Part shown: piece by piece, positions 51,961-61,321 of the stretch
Position numbering within the stretch: position 1 is the first letter of the stretch
Layout: every line of letters begins with the position of its first letter
Origin: CBDCGJ01 sp965238305
GTDB taxonomy: Bacteria; Pseudomonadota; Alphaproteobacteria; GCA-2731375
DNA: 64,000 nt
Reading direction: 5' to 3'
Assembly: GCA_965238305.1 (NCBI GenBank)
Contig: CBDEHK010000001.1
Coordinates: 434,001-498,000, forward strand
Notes under the pieces: generated by a model
The model's input: the letters and a program-made list of their open reading frames with translations, nothing else
Database searches by the model: none
Told to the model about the DNA's origin: nothing
Program-made: the position numbers and the translations under genes

Positions 51961-54198
51961 TCAGGAGAGGGCGTCAAGAACCCTTTCCGGGGTCATAGGA
52001 AGCCTACGCATTCTAACACCTGTCAGTGCCGCAACAGCATTGGCTACCGGCGCAACGCCCAATGTAACTCCCATTTCCCCTGCACCTCCCGGTGGGTTGT
52101 CCGTTGTCAAGACTTGCACATGTATATCTGGGACGTCCGACATACGCGGTATAAGATAATCGTGGAAGTTTGACTGCTGTACCACGCCGTCTTCCATAGT
52201 TATGCGTTCGCTGAGCGCCACACCCAAACCATAGATTATCCCACCTTCGATTTGAGCTTGTACAGTATCAGGCTGCACAGCCAAACCCGGATCAATGGCA
52301 GCCCAGATATTGTGAACTTTAATTGTCCCACTATCGCGATCAAGCGATACCTCAGCTACTGAAGCCATATAGCTGCCAGAGTTATGGACAAAACCAATGC
52401 CGAGAGCACGATCTTTTGCCACTTCGTGCGGCCACGCCGCCATCGCGGCAACTCTGTTCAATACAGCTAGTGCCCGCATATCGTGGCGAAGCAACCCCAA
52501 TCGAAATTCCAAAGGGTCAACGCCTTTTTTAACGGATATTTCGTCTAGAAAAGATTCGACGGCAAAGTTGTTGGTGGTGACAGATGTGCCGCGAACAGGG
52601 GCAAGCCGCATACCATCAACCTGCTTTATATGTTCCGCCAAGAAATTTGGGATAGCGTAGTCGATGTTAGAGCCATTGATTGACAAAAAAGGCCTGCTGC
52701 CAAAAGCTTCATACATCGAAGGATGACTAAAAGAAAAAGCGGTTTCGGATGCTATTCTGTGGTGCAGGGCAATGATATTCCCGTCACGGTCAAAGGCGGC
52801 TCGTATGATATGTGCTGCCATGGGGCGAAAACGCCCGTTATGAACATCATCTTCACGGCTCCAGATACATTTCACCGGCCTTCGGGATGCCTTCGCAAGC
52901 AACGCGGCATCGACGGTAAACTCCTGATCCTCATGGTTCCGACGCCCAAAACCTCCGCCCGAGAAACTACGGTGTAGGATGATCTTGTCCTCAGCCAAAT
53001 CCAGGGCTTTAGCAGCGGCTGCGATTGCAAAGGTTGGAGATTGTGTGCCCACCCACACATCGGCCCTGTCGCCAGCTTCATTCAAAGCAACCACAGCATT
53101 GAGAGGCTCCATCTGGGCATGGTAAGTATAGTCATGACGATACTGTCCTTCGAAAACTGTATCAGCTGCATCGAACGCCTTACGAATGTCGCCTGTGTCA
53201 GCAGGGTTAAAGTCGTTGGTGTGGGCAAAGGCGCTTTTGATTGAAAGATCATTTGCAGCCTCGGCGTATGAATCAAGTGCAACCTCGCTATTAAAACTGC
53301 CCGCGCCCTCGACAATACTCCATTCGACTTCGAGACTGTCCTTAGCTGCCAGTGCCGCTTCCATCGTTTCGGCTAAGATACCCACGCCGTGAGGAAGGAC
53401 CACCGTTTTGACAAACCCGGGCACACCTGAAGCTTCAGCGGTAGAAACTTTCACTGGCCGAGAGCCCTCAATCGGTGCCCGTAACACCACGCCATAGAGC
53501 ATACCCTCAAGGCGCACATCGATACTGAATTCCGCCTTGCCGTTTACTTTGGCGGGTAAATCCACACGAGGTATATCTTTGCCAATGTAGCGAAATTCGC
53601 TCCATGGTTTGAGGTCATTTTTTGTAATCGCGGGTGTGGGATTTGGGTACTTTGCAAAGACAGCGATGTCGGCGAAAGTGATTTTGCGACCGGTTTTTTT
53701 ATGGACGACCTGGCTTGGTTCTTCGCTTAGTTCAGAAACGGGCACATCCCAGTTAGTAGCAACCGCATTATGTAAAATTACTCTGATCTGGGCTGCTTGG
53801 GTTCTAATAAGAGCGAAATATCCGGCTGTACCGGCGCTCCCGCCTGTAAGCATAACGCCATAGTAAGGATTGCCATATATCTTATCGATGGCAGGCGATG
53901 GCACCACCACGACGTCGGCCCAATCTGCGCCCAATTCGTCGGCGAAAACGAGAGGGAGCGCTGTTGAGGTACCCTGCCCAATTTCATCAACAGGGTAAAC
54001 GATGGTGATTTTTCCATCAGTCCCTATTGTAACCCATGCGTCACTGATTTGCCCGTCACCCACCGCCAACGAATGTCCCCCCGTTGCTTTCAGGCCTAGC
54101 GACAGGGCAAATGTCAGGCCCGCAACTCCCGTATGGAAGTTTCGGCGAGAGAGTAACGGTCCAGATGAATTTTCGGTGCTGGCTAGTTGATCAACCAT
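51961..54198 (-). CDS. Xanthine dehydrogenase-family molybdopterin subunit, IorB-like, Tat-exported
   Basis: A 745-residue molybdenum hydroxylase large subunit of the isoquinoline 1-oxidoreductase beta (IorB) type. A Tat signal (SRRNF at residues 17-21 followed by a hydrophobic run) predicts a periplasmic enzyme. GGSAGTAG, SGGGFGRRNHEDQE and the catalytic Glu708 (GGAGEMGV) lie in the expected order. With the [2Fe-2S] subunit encoded just upstream it should hydroxylate an N-heterocycle or oxidise an aldehyde, passing electrons on; no cytochrome subunit gene is present here. The codon choice and lower GC differ from neighbours, which suggests acquisition. Confidence 0.89.
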   Translation of the reverse strand: MVDQLASTENSSGPLLSRRNFHTGVAGLTFALSLGLKATGGHSLAVGDGQISDAWVTIGTDGKITIVYPVDEIGQGTSTALPLVFADELGADWADVVVVPSPAIDKIYGNPYYGVMLTGGSAGTAGYFALIRTQAAQIRVILHNAVATNWDVPVSELSEEPSQVVHKKTGRKITFADIAVFAKYPNPTPAITKNDLKPWSEFRYIGKDIPRVDLPAKVNGKAEFSIDVRLEGMLYGVVLRAPIEGSRPVKVSTAEASGVPGFVKTVVLPHGVGILAETMEAALAAKDSLEVEWSIVEGAGSFNSEVALDSYAEAANDLSIKSAFAHTNDFNPADTGDIRKAFDAADTVFEGQYRHDYTYHAQMEPLNAVVALNEAGDRADVWVGTQSPTFAIAAAAKALDLAEDKIILHRSFSGGGFGRRNHEDQEFTVDAALLAKASRRPVKCIWSREDDVHNGRFRPMAAHIIRAAFDRDGNIIALHHRIASETAFSFSHPSMYEAFGSRPFLSINGSNIDYAIPNFLAEHIKQVDGMRLAPVRGTSVTTNNFAVESFLDEISVKKGVDPLEFRLGLLRHDMRALAVLNRVAAMAAWPHEVAKDRALGIGFVHNSGSYMASVAEVSLDRDSGTIKVHNIWAAIDPGLAVQPDTVQAQIEGGIIYGLGVALSERITMEDGVVQQSNFHDYLIPRMSDVPDIHVQVLTTDNPPGGAGEMGVTLGVAPVANAVAALTGVRMRRLPMTPERVLDALS

Positions 54199-54201
54199 AA
54201 T

Positions 54202-54672
54202 TTACCCCTCGTTTGCGATGCGCTCTATTGCGCGAATAATCCGTGGATAGGTGCCACATCGACAAAGGTTCGTAGTCATATGCTCCACAATCTCTTCGCG
54301 ACTTGGATGGCTGTTTTTTGCCAGTAAATCTGCGGCACTCATAATTTGCCCCGATTGACAATATCCGCATTGCGGTACCTTCTCCGAAAGCCACGCCTTT
54401 TGAACAGGATGACTGTAATCAGCTGACAAGCCCTCAATAGTTGTCACGGATTTACCGCCTATTTCAGCGATACTTGTCTGACAAGAGAAGGTTCGATTCC
54501 CATCGACATGAACCATGCAGGCACCGCATAAGCCAGCGCCGCATCCAAACTTTGTGCCAGTCAGCCCTATATGTTCGCGGAGAGCCCACAGCAACGGTGT
54601 ATCGGGATCGACAGAAAGGCTTGTTGATTTCTCGTTAAGGATAAAGGTAATTGGTTGATATGCTTCCTTCAT
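54202..54672 (-). CDS. [2Fe-2S] subunit of the molybdenum hydroxylase, IorA-like
   Basis: A 156-residue protein with two [2Fe-2S] clusters. The plant-type cluster ligands are in KFGCGAGLCGACMVHVDG plus a following Cys, and the second cluster in QCGYCQSGQI and CRCGTYP. The ATG at 54672 follows AGGGAAAAG. It has no signal peptide, so it would be carried out with the Tat-dependent large subunit, whose gene starts three bases later. It transfers electrons from the Mo centre. Assignment is secure. Confidence 0.92.
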   Translation of the reverse strand: MKEAYQPITFILNEKSTSLSVDPDTPLLWALREHIGLTGTKFGCGAGLCGACMVHVDGNRTFSCQTSIAEIGGKSVTTIEGLSADYSHPVQKAWLSEKVPQCGYCQSGQIMSAADLLAKNSHPSREEIVEHMTTNLCRCGTYPRIIRAIERIANEG

Positions 54673-54782
54673 TTTCTTTTCCCTGATATTCGCGCAGTAA
54701 TTTATGTTTCCGGCCACTTGACGGAAATCGCACCATAACTACTGGCCTAAAGATAGGAAATCATCTAAAATTCATAATACTA

Positions 54783-54796
54783 ATGATTAAAATCAT
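54783..54796. promoter_or_regulatory. Palindromic site between the IorA-like and LysR genes
   Basis: ATGATT-AA-AATCAT is a perfect six-base inverted repeat in the 138-base divergent gap, 14 bases before the LysR start. AT-rich palindromes of this kind are typical LysR-family binding sites, so it may control both the regulator and the hydroxylase. Confidence 0.45.
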
Positions 54797-54810
54797 ATAT
54801 AGGCATGATT

Positions 54811-55695
54811 ATGGACCTGAACGCCGTAAAGATTTTTGCAAAAACCGCTGAACTGTCCAGCTTCACAAAAGCTGCCACAGCCGTCAAAATGACACAGTCC
54901 GGCGTATCCCGTGCGGTCAGTCGACTGGAAGAAGATCTTGGTGTAAAACTGATGAACCGTACTACCCGCGGCCTGAACCTAACACACGATGGACAGGCTT
55001 TTTTTGAACGCTGCTCATTGTTACTGGAAGAACTTGAAGAAGCTAAACAACAACTTATTGGACGCCAAGCGCAACCATCCGGTCATTTGAAAATCTCGTC
55101 TCCACACGGATTTGGAAAACTAATCCTCTCGCCAGCCGTAGCTCGGCTTTCTGAAAAGAATCCTGATCTTATTGTCGAAACCACGCTAACGGACCGCCTT
55201 GTCGATCTGATCGCTGAAGGATATGATGCCGCCATTCGCGTCGGGCAAATCCCTGATTCTCGTGTTGTCGCCAAACACCTGGGCACCATTCGCCTGGTGA
55301 CCATCGCGTCGCCTACTTATTTGAATAAATTTGGCACCCCAAGGACGCCGGGCGACCTGGCTCAACACAACTGCTTAAACATGCGTCTTCCTCGCACAGG
55401 GCGACTATATGAATGGCGATTCATTGAAGACGGCCACGAGCGTAAATTTTCCGTAACCGGTAATATAATATTGGATTCTGGCGATGCTCTTGTTGACCTG
55501 GCTGTTCGAGGCCATGGCATCACGCAAGCCCAGAGTTTTATGGTGACACAAGCGTTGGACAACAAACAGGTCGTGCCCGTGCTCTCCGCTTATGCGGCTA
55601 ACAGAGGGCCTATTTCCCTAATTTACCCACAAAGCAGGCAACTTTCGTCAAAAATCGGAGCCTTGACTAAAGCATTGAAAAACTTAAATTTTTGA
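54811..55695 (+). CDS. LysR-type regulator of the molybdenum hydroxylase
   Basis: A 294-residue regulator of the CrgA/DmlR-like LysR subgroup. The helix-turn-helix (IFAKTAELSSFTKAATAVKM, then SGVSRAVSRLE) is at the N-terminus, and NRTTRGLNLTHDG follows. The start at 54811 has AGG seven bases ahead; the ATG at 54805 is the alternative. It is divergent from the IorA-like gene, the usual layout for an autoregulated activator. Its GC content matches the hydroxylase genes, so the three were probably acquired together. Confidence 0.88.
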   Translation: MDLNAVKIFAKTAELSSFTKAATAVKMTQSGVSRAVSRLEEDLGVKLMNRTTRGLNLTHDGQAFFERCSLLLEELEEAKQQLIGRQAQPSGHLKISSPHGFGKLILSPAVARLSEKNPDLIVETTLTDRLVDLIAEGYDAAIRVGQIPDSRVVAKHLGTIRLVTIASPTYLNKFGTPRTPGDLAQHNCLNMRLPRTGRLYEWRFIEDGHERKFSVTGNIILDSGDALVDLAVRGHGITQAQSFMVTQALDNKQVVPVLSAYAANRGPISLIYPQSRQLSSKIGALTKALKNLNF

Positions 55696-55736
55696 CCACA
55701 CGATTAACGAAAAAAATGCACCTTTGCGTGTGCATT

Positions 55737-55832
55737 GCCGATCAACCAGATCGTGTCATGGCAATGTTCGAAGGGTATCACGGCAAGAATATTCGTCGCG
55801 ATGATTTGGCGATGGTCGGGTTTAGATTGTGA
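55737..55832 (+). pseudogene. Possible C-terminal scrap of a SpoIIE-type phosphatase
   Basis: The plus strand reads FEGYHGKNIRRDDLAMVGFRL and a stop, which resembles the end of SpoIIE/RsbU phosphatases (a RDDitlvgf-type motif). No start or upstream domain is present; the LysR stop lies just ahead. The rest of 55833-56041 shows nothing I can assign. This is a short match and could be chance. Confidence 0.3.
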
Positions 55833-56041
55833 ATTTCCGGGAGTGCCGATAGTCCGCTCTGGGTCAAACTGAGACGAAATAACAGCAGTATTGGAAGGTC
55901 TGCTTTTACCAGCAGAAGACATTATCTGTCTGCTCGCCTAAGGTGTTACATGATTGCAAGCCTATACAGAGTACCAAATTCCACAGTCAAAAATTCGGCT
56001 AAGCTCACCTATTCTATAACCTATTGAATTACGTAGAAAAA

Positions 56042-56116
<75 letters not shown>

Positions 56117-56238
56117 ATGTTGGCGGCGTGGTCATAACGGCGCGCGGGGTGGGCACCCCTCGGTGCCTTAATCGGCGCGGAACATAGGCGTTTCGCGACT
56201 TGATGGCAAGGGCAAAGGGACCCGGGCGGCAGATCCAG

Positions 56239-56676
56239 CTAGATTGAAAACAACAAGGTCGTGCAGTTGCGCCCGGCGACTTGTTGGTAGTCGATTTCAT
56301 CGCTTAGGTTTTCGATCAAATGCAGGCCCAGGCCGCCGATTTGACGCTCTTCCAAGGCCCCGTCCAAGGAGGCCTGTTGGCTTTGTCGGGGATCGAACGG
56401 CCAGGCATCGTCAATGACGACAATTTTTAAGCTGCCACCCGCTTTCTCGCCGGCTGCCACGCCCGCTACCTCAATCGTGACGTCGATCAGATGAACGCCG
56501 TCGCGGCGGAAACCGTAACTGACCGTATTGGTCACCAGTTCCTCCAGCGCCAGGGTAATTCGATGGGCGGTTTTGGCGGCAATCCCCTGCGCCGCGCAAT
56601 ATTCGGCGATGGCGCGACCCAAACGCTGCACTTCGGCAAGATTGTTTTTCAGTTGCAGTTGAATGGGTGCCGACAT
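56239..56676 (-). CDS. RsbW-like anti-sigma factor / histidine kinase-type ATPase
   Basis: A 145-residue HATPase_c domain protein. The N-box LALEELVTNTVSYGF, the region DDAWPFDP where DxGxPFDP is usual, and GGLGLHLIENLSDEIDY (G2 box) are in order. Such stand-alone kinases phosphorylate STAS-domain antagonists or bind a sigma factor. The Trp-for-Gly change in the first glycine box is mildly unusual. The matching STAS protein and PP2C phosphatase lie at 58.1-61.7 kb, so these four belong to one partner-switching circuit. Confidence 0.86.
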   Translation of the reverse strand: MSAPIQLQLKNNLAEVQRLGRAIAEYCAAQGIAAKTAHRITLALEELVTNTVSYGFRRDGVHLIDVTIEVAGVAAGEKAGGSLKIVVIDDAWPFDPRQSQQASLDGALEERQIGGLGLHLIENLSDEIDYQQVAGRNCTTLLFSI

Positions 56677-56878
56677 CGGGGATCGTCGTTAAGTTGAAAC
56701 TGTGCCGCTTGTGCCACAATTTGCACGCAAAGGGTAGTCCTGGCGCCAAATTCCGCAAACCATCGCGCTGGACAGGTCGCGGCAAGCTCATTATTCTATT
56801 CATATTCGTCAGAATTGAGGGATTCGCTTTGTCGATAGCCGGATGTCGACAGAAAAACTGATTTTTTGAGGACTGATT

Positions 56879-57319
56879 ATGAAAAAAGTATGTTTATTAG
56901 CGTTTGCCATGATGTTCGTGACCCTCACCGCTTGGGCCGAAAACAATGTCATCGGTTATGTCAGAACGACCAGCGGCGAAACCTTTCTAGTGCGGGATGC
57001 GGTCCGGATGGCGGCGCATATCGGCGATGTGGTGCAACGTGCCGATATCGTCGAAACCGGTAAAACCGGTACCATCGGCATCACTTTTGTTGATAACACG
57101 GTGTTTTCCGCCGGCCCCAACAGTTCCATTACGCTGGAGGAATATGTTTTCAACTCGTCCAGTTTCGAAGGTAATTTACTGGCGCGCATGGACAAAGGAA
57201 CTTTGTCGGTGGTGTCCGGTGACATCGCCCGCACCTCGCCAGAGGCGATGAAAATCAAGACCCCGACGGCAATTTTAGGGGTTCGCGGCACCACCTTCCT
57301 GATCAAGGTCGAAGAGTGA
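56879..57319 (+). CDS. FecR-domain exported protein
   Basis: A 146-residue protein with a signal peptide (cleavage near AWAEN) and a single FecR domain: GYVRTTSGETFLVR, a DIVETGKTGTIGITFVDNT turn and the terminal KIKTPTAILGVRGTTF motif. GAGG lies eight bases before the ATG. FecR domains in stand-alone exported proteins are thought to act as envelope scaffolds or ligand-binding modules; no sigma factor gene is beside it. It is followed by the OmpA-like lipoprotein after 44 bases, so the two are co-transcribed. Confidence 0.85.
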   Translation: MKKVCLLAFAMMFVTLTAWAENNVIGYVRTTSGETFLVRDAVRMAAHIGDVVQRADIVETGKTGTIGITFVDNTVFSAGPNSSITLEEYVFNSSSFEGNLLARMDKGTLSVVSGDIARTSPEAMKIKTPTAILGVRGTTFLIKVEE

Positions 57320-57363
57320 GAAATCCGCTCAGTAGAGCATGACAAACCGGGGGATGATGGGCA

Positions 57364-57972
57364 ATGAACTGGCAGCCGATACGCAGACTAGGCCTAATCA
57401 TCATGCTGGGCCTGTTCGCCACGGCGTGCGAAAGTGGCCTCGGTAAAACGGTCTTCGTGGTCCTCCCCGACGATGACGGCAAGGTCGGGCAAATTACCAT
57501 CGACGATGGCAAAAGCAGCCAAACCCTGAACCAAGCCTATGCCACCGCCCATGTGCAAAACGGTGACTTGAAAGCGACGACGCTAGATCGGAAACAAATC
57601 GAACAAATCTTTGCCGAAGCCCTGAAAGCGCAACCGATCTTACCGGCCCGGTTCACAGTTCATTTCGAAAGCGACACCGACGCCTTAACGGCCGAATCCA
57701 TTGCCGTCCTCGATATGGTCGTTACAGATATTGGCCGTCGATCCTCTTATTTGGTCGAAGTCGTCGGCCATACCGACCGCAAGGCGAGCGATGCCTATAA
57801 TACCGCGTTATCGTTGCGCCGGGCCTCGGTGGTGCGGGAATTTCTGATCGAAAAAGGCATCGCCGGCGATACCCTTGTCGCCACTGGCCGCGGTGAATTC
57901 GATCCGGTAATACCGACCGCCGACAAGGTCGCCGAACCCCGCAACCGCCGGGTTGAAATCACCGTTCGCTAG
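57364..57972 (+). CDS. OmpA-like peptidoglycan-binding lipoprotein
   Basis: A 202-residue lipoprotein. A lipobox-like ATAC places the lipidated Cys at residue 22, and the C-terminal ~115 residues form an OmpA domain (TVHFESDTDALTAES, VVGHTDRKASDAYNTALSLRRA, PRNRRVEI) with the Asp and Arg that bind diaminopimelate. It would sit in the outer membrane and grip the cell wall. It is the downstream partner of the FecR-domain gene and ends in front of the long palindrome at 58002. Confidence 0.88.
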   Translation: MNWQPIRRLGLIIMLGLFATACESGLGKTVFVVLPDDDGKVGQITIDDGKSSQTLNQAYATAHVQNGDLKATTLDRKQIEQIFAEALKAQPILPARFTVHFESDTDALTAESIAVLDMVVTDIGRRSSYLVEVVGHTDRKASDAYNTALSLRRASVVREFLIEKGIAGDTLVATGRGEFDPVIPTADKVAEPRNRRVEITVR

Positions 57973-58001
57973 GGCGCGTTCGCAATTCACCGAGCCGGCC
58001 C

Positions 58002-58081
58002 ACGCCCCCTGCCCAACCGCCCATAGGGTACCATTGTCAAGCTTTGCTTGCGGAGCAAGACGGTGGTTGGGCAGGGGGCGT
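58002..58081. repeat. Long palindromic element between convergent genes
   Basis: Perfect 17-base arms (58002-58018 and 58065-58081, beginning ACGCCCCCTGCC) are separated by 46 bases that contain a smaller hairpin (CTTGC-GGA-GCAAG). Flanking bases add imperfect pairing. It lies between the ends of the OmpA-like and CHASE2 genes, so a two-way terminator is possible, but no T-runs are present and the arms are far longer than needed. A mobile palindromic repeat is an alternative. Confidence 0.7.
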
Positions 58082-58102
58082 AGGCCGGTGATGCTTCAAG
58101 TT

Positions 58103-60304
58103 TCATGAGCTCTCGATCGCCTGAACATTATCTTGACCGATATATTTCACTGCCAGAATGGTGATGTCGTCCGAGGGCTCGGCCCCGGCGGCAAAATCGT
58201 GCACCGCCCGGAGGATAGCTTCGACCAATTCGCGGGCTGTGGTTTTGCCGCTCACCAAGCGTAACAGATCCTCTATTCGCTCTAGCGTGAACATGGCCCG
58301 TTTGTCATTCATCGCTTCACTAACACCATCGCTGGACGAGACCAGGAAATCGCCGCTTTGCAAAGCGATTTCGGACGCCGTATAGGTAAAATCTTCCAAA
58401 ATCCCTAGGGGCGGACCACCGGCCGTATGCAGCGCTTGCGCGGGGCTCCCCGGACGCGCCAGGTAAGGGGTATCGTGACCGGCATTGCAGCACTCGACGA
58501 GCCCGGTGCGCAAGTCCAGAATACCCGCCAAGACGGTGACAAACATGGCTTGCGGGTTCTCTCGATAAATTTCCTTGTTCACTTCCGTCATGATCCGGGC
58601 AATGTCGCGGCGCCGGCGCAGCGCCCCACTTTTATAAAGCGCTTTCGACAGTGCCATGAACAAAGACGCCGGCACCCCCTTACCGGAGACGTCGCCAACC
58701 ATGAAAAACAGATGGTCTTCATCCAGCAAGGCAAAATCGTAAAGATCGCCGCCAACGGACCGGGCCGGCTCGATCAGCGCATGCAGATCAAAATCTTGCC
58801 GCGCCGGGAAAGCCGGAAAATCGCGCGGCAAAATTCCCATCTGAATTCGCCGCGCCGCCTCCAGTTCGCCTTGGATGCGGGCCGCGGCGGCGCGCTCGAT
58901 ACCCAGGTCATAATCGAGTTGCCGGCGCTGCCGGTCCGCCGCCGCCCACGTCGACGCCGACATCACAATCAACAAAGCAACGCTGGTTCCGATCGCCAGA
59001 CTGCTGTCAATCAGCCACAATTTCAGATCGTAGGCATACCAAGTCACCGCTGCCAGGATCAGAACAACGGCGACGGCCGGCATCGGGCTCCAAACCGGGC
59101 GGAACATCGGGATCAGCACAACCATGGCAAGGCCGGCCAAGGCGATCATCGCCAACTCCATCCAGTGGGCGAAGCCTGGGCGTGTCAGGGCGTGACCGGG
59201 GGCCAGCATTTCCAATACCTGCGCATGAATTTCGACACCGGCCATTTGTGGCTCCAGCGGCGTTGCCCGTAAATCCAACAAGCCAGCGCTGCTGGTCCCT
59301 AAAAGGACAATACGGTTGGCAAACGTCGCCGAACTTAGACCACCGGCCAGTACTTCCTTGGCGGAAACATACCGGGCCGGCTGGTGGGCGGTGTAGTGGA
59401 GCCAGATCTGCCCGTCCGGCGCGGTCGGATAAAAGAAATCGGCGATCGAAATGCCCCGCACGCCGGCCTTGTCGCTATGCACTACAAAATATTTTTCGCC
59501 AAATGCAACCCGCAGAACTTCCAAGGTCAGAGACGGATAAATTTTCCCTGCCACACCGGCCAATAACGGCACCCGACGGACAATGCCGTCGACGTCGGAA
59601 GTCGAATTCAACACCCCTTCGCCGCGCGCTCGACGGCTTATCGCCGGCACGTTGCGTAAGAAGCTTTGGTAATGTGGGATAACCGCCGCAGGATCGTCGC
59701 CGCGTACAAAATAGACGGTTTCTGGCGCGTCCGTTTGGCCGCCGGCGACCGCCGCGCCAATTGCCACTACACCGACGACGACGGGATGGCCGCGAAAACT
59801 TTCTCCAAAGCGGATATCGTTGGATGGCATGTTGGCAAGTTCACGCGCCGCCGCCGCCGGTAGATCGGGAATTTCGGCTGCCAGATTATCCGGCGATAGT
59901 CGATCCGGTTCGCTAAACAGGAAGTCGAGCCCGATCGCCAATGGGCCCGGCGCGGCGATTTTGTCGATCAGCGCCGCCAGGCGATGACGCGGCCAGGGCC
60001 ATTGGCCATGGGCCGCCAGGCTGGCTTCGTCAATATCGACAATGACCACCGGTGCATGCTTCCATTCTCTCGGTTTGATCGATTGCAGCACGTCAAATTG
60101 CTTGAGGCGGAGCCACTCCAGCTCGCTTGGATCACTCCACCGCACGGCCAAAAATGCGATCAGAAACAACAGCGCAATTGGTGCCCCCTGCCAGCGTCCC
60201 AGACCCGCCAGCCCCAAACGTTCGAATGAGCCGGCGATCAGGCCGCTGGTCGGGCGATCTTGGGGTTCGGGTTTAACACTATGGTCCTGCGCCACGATTA
60301 CCAC
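58103..60304 (-). CDS. CHASE2-sensor SpoIIE-type protein phosphatase
   Basis: A 733-residue membrane protein. After one hydrophobic segment (about 37-55) comes a periplasmic CHASE2 domain (about 65-370), three membrane segments (about 383-460), a short coiled linker and a PP2C/SpoIIE domain (about 500-725) with VGGDLYDF, GDVSGKGVPASLF, SSDGVSEA and SDDITILA, which carry the metal-binding Asp residues. CHASE2 would sense an extracytoplasmic signal and switch dephosphorylation of the STAS protein. The start is GTG at 60304, six bases after the MBL stop. It is convergent with the OmpA-like gene. Confidence 0.9.
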   Translation of the reverse strand: MVIVAQDHSVKPEPQDRPTSGLIAGSFERLGLAGLGRWQGAPIALLFLIAFLAVRWSDPSELEWLRLKQFDVLQSIKPREWKHAPVVIVDIDEASLAAHGQWPWPRHRLAALIDKIAAPGPLAIGLDFLFSEPDRLSPDNLAAEIPDLPAAAARELANMPSNDIRFGESFRGHPVVVGVVAIGAAVAGGQTDAPETVYFVRGDDPAAVIPHYQSFLRNVPAISRRARGEGVLNSTSDVDGIVRRVPLLAGVAGKIYPSLTLEVLRVAFGEKYFVVHSDKAGVRGISIADFFYPTAPDGQIWLHYTAHQPARYVSAKEVLAGGLSSATFANRIVLLGTSSAGLLDLRATPLEPQMAGVEIHAQVLEMLAPGHALTRPGFAHWMELAMIALAGLAMVVLIPMFRPVWSPMPAVAVVLILAAVTWYAYDLKLWLIDSSLAIGTSVALLIVMSASTWAAADRQRRQLDYDLGIERAAAARIQGELEAARRIQMGILPRDFPAFPARQDFDLHALIEPARSVGGDLYDFALLDEDHLFFMVGDVSGKGVPASLFMALSKALYKSGALRRRRDIARIMTEVNKEIYRENPQAMFVTVLAGILDLRTGLVECCNAGHDTPYLARPGSPAQALHTAGGPPLGILEDFTYTASEIALQSGDFLVSSSDGVSEAMNDKRAMFTLERIEDLLRLVSGKTTARELVEAILRAVHDFAAGAEPSDDITILAVKYIGQDNVQAIESS

Positions 60305-60310
60305 CCGCGC

Positions 60311-61270
60311 CTAAAGAGCAATATCCAAGCCGTCAAACGCCATCGTCACTTGCAGCTCACTTTCCGGCGCTGTTATTTGCAGATACCGCTTGGTCTCCTG
60401 CAGAATTTCGAACAATGCGGCGTCGCCGTTGCTGGGTTCATGATGGAATAGGCAAAGATTTTTCACTTGTGCCCGCTGCGCCAGTTCAACGGCAATAATG
60501 TTATTGGAATGCCCCCAGTCGGCTCGCACTGTGGCGGCGTCGGCTAAGGAATACATGGCGTCGAATATCAACAAATCGGCGGCGCGGATAAATTCTACAA
60601 TTTCATCCAGTTCGGGCAGATCCTCCAGCCGATATTCCCCATCCGTGGAATAAACCACGGATTTACCCCCATGTTCAAAGCGGTAGGCGTAAGAATCGCT
60701 ATCGTGATGTTGTTTGATCGCCTTGACTTTCAGGCCGGCGATGTCATGGACCTGGTTCGCCGGCAGAGTGACGAAAGAGATTTCCGCCGCCAATTCGGAA
60801 AAATCGACAGGAAAATATGGCCGGCTTTGTTGGCATCTGAATATCTCTTCCAGCTGGTCATGGCATCCATAGATGATGATTTTGTTACCGGGAACATAAA
60901 TCGGCGTGAAGAATGGGAAGCCCATAATATGATCCCAATGGCCGTGCGACATAAAGACGTGGAAAACCGATTTTCGGCCTGGCCAACGACCGCTCAACAC
61001 CGCATTGCCGAATTCCCGCACGCCGCTGCCCATGTCGCAGATGATATATTCGTCCCCAACATCATCCAACTGCACGCAAGAGGTGCTGCCGCCATAGGTG
61101 CCGGCCACATCAAATGGCATCTCGTCAGCAACGAACCGAGCGATCTCGTCGTCATTGGAAAAGGAACGCCCTTGGGCGGCGGCCACAGCAGAAATCAGAT
61201 TTTGGTTAACTTGCTGGCTTGTGAGGGCAACCGGTAGCGACCCTCTTGTTCCCCAGAACCGCGCAAGCAT
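60311..61270 (-). CDS. Metallo-beta-lactamase-fold hydrolase, PDE-like
   Basis: A 319-residue protein. MLARFWGTRGSLP and the GGSTSC start resemble the PhnP/RNase Z-like and cyclic-nucleotide phosphodiesterase branch. SHGHWDH (about residues 129-135) carries the HxHxDH zinc motif, and STDGEY and LLIFDAMYS give later ligands. It stands between the STAS gene (51 bases upstream) and the CHASE2-phosphatase gene (six bases downstream). Hydrolysis of a phosphodiester signal molecule is a reasonable guess, not shown. Confidence 0.82.
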   Translation of the reverse strand: MLARFWGTRGSLPVALTSQQVNQNLISAVAAAQGRSFSNDDEIARFVADEMPFDVAGTYGGSTSCVQLDDVGDEYIICDMGSGVREFGNAVLSGRWPGRKSVFHVFMSHGHWDHIMGFPFFTPIYVPGNKIIIYGCHDQLEEIFRCQQSRPYFPVDFSELAAEISFVTLPANQVHDIAGLKVKAIKQHHDSDSYAYRFEHGGKSVVYSTDGEYRLEDLPELDEIVEFIRAADLLIFDAMYSLADAATVRADWGHSNNIIAVELAQRAQVKNLCLFHHEPSNGDAALFEILQETKRYLQITAPESELQVTMAFDGLDIAL

Positions 61271-61321
61271 TTCATTCGCCCTCTTGACACTTGTGCCGTA
61301 AAATCGGTTTAGCTCAGCACG

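Noticed and set aside
55704..55922. Minus-strand 72-codon frame after the LysR gene
   Set aside because: No motif, no ribosome site and composition like a shadow frame; the plus strand gives a better, still weak, phosphatase match.
55833..56041. Attachment site at the tRNA-Thr 3' end
   Set aside because: No integrase gene and no second copy of the tRNA end was seen in the window.
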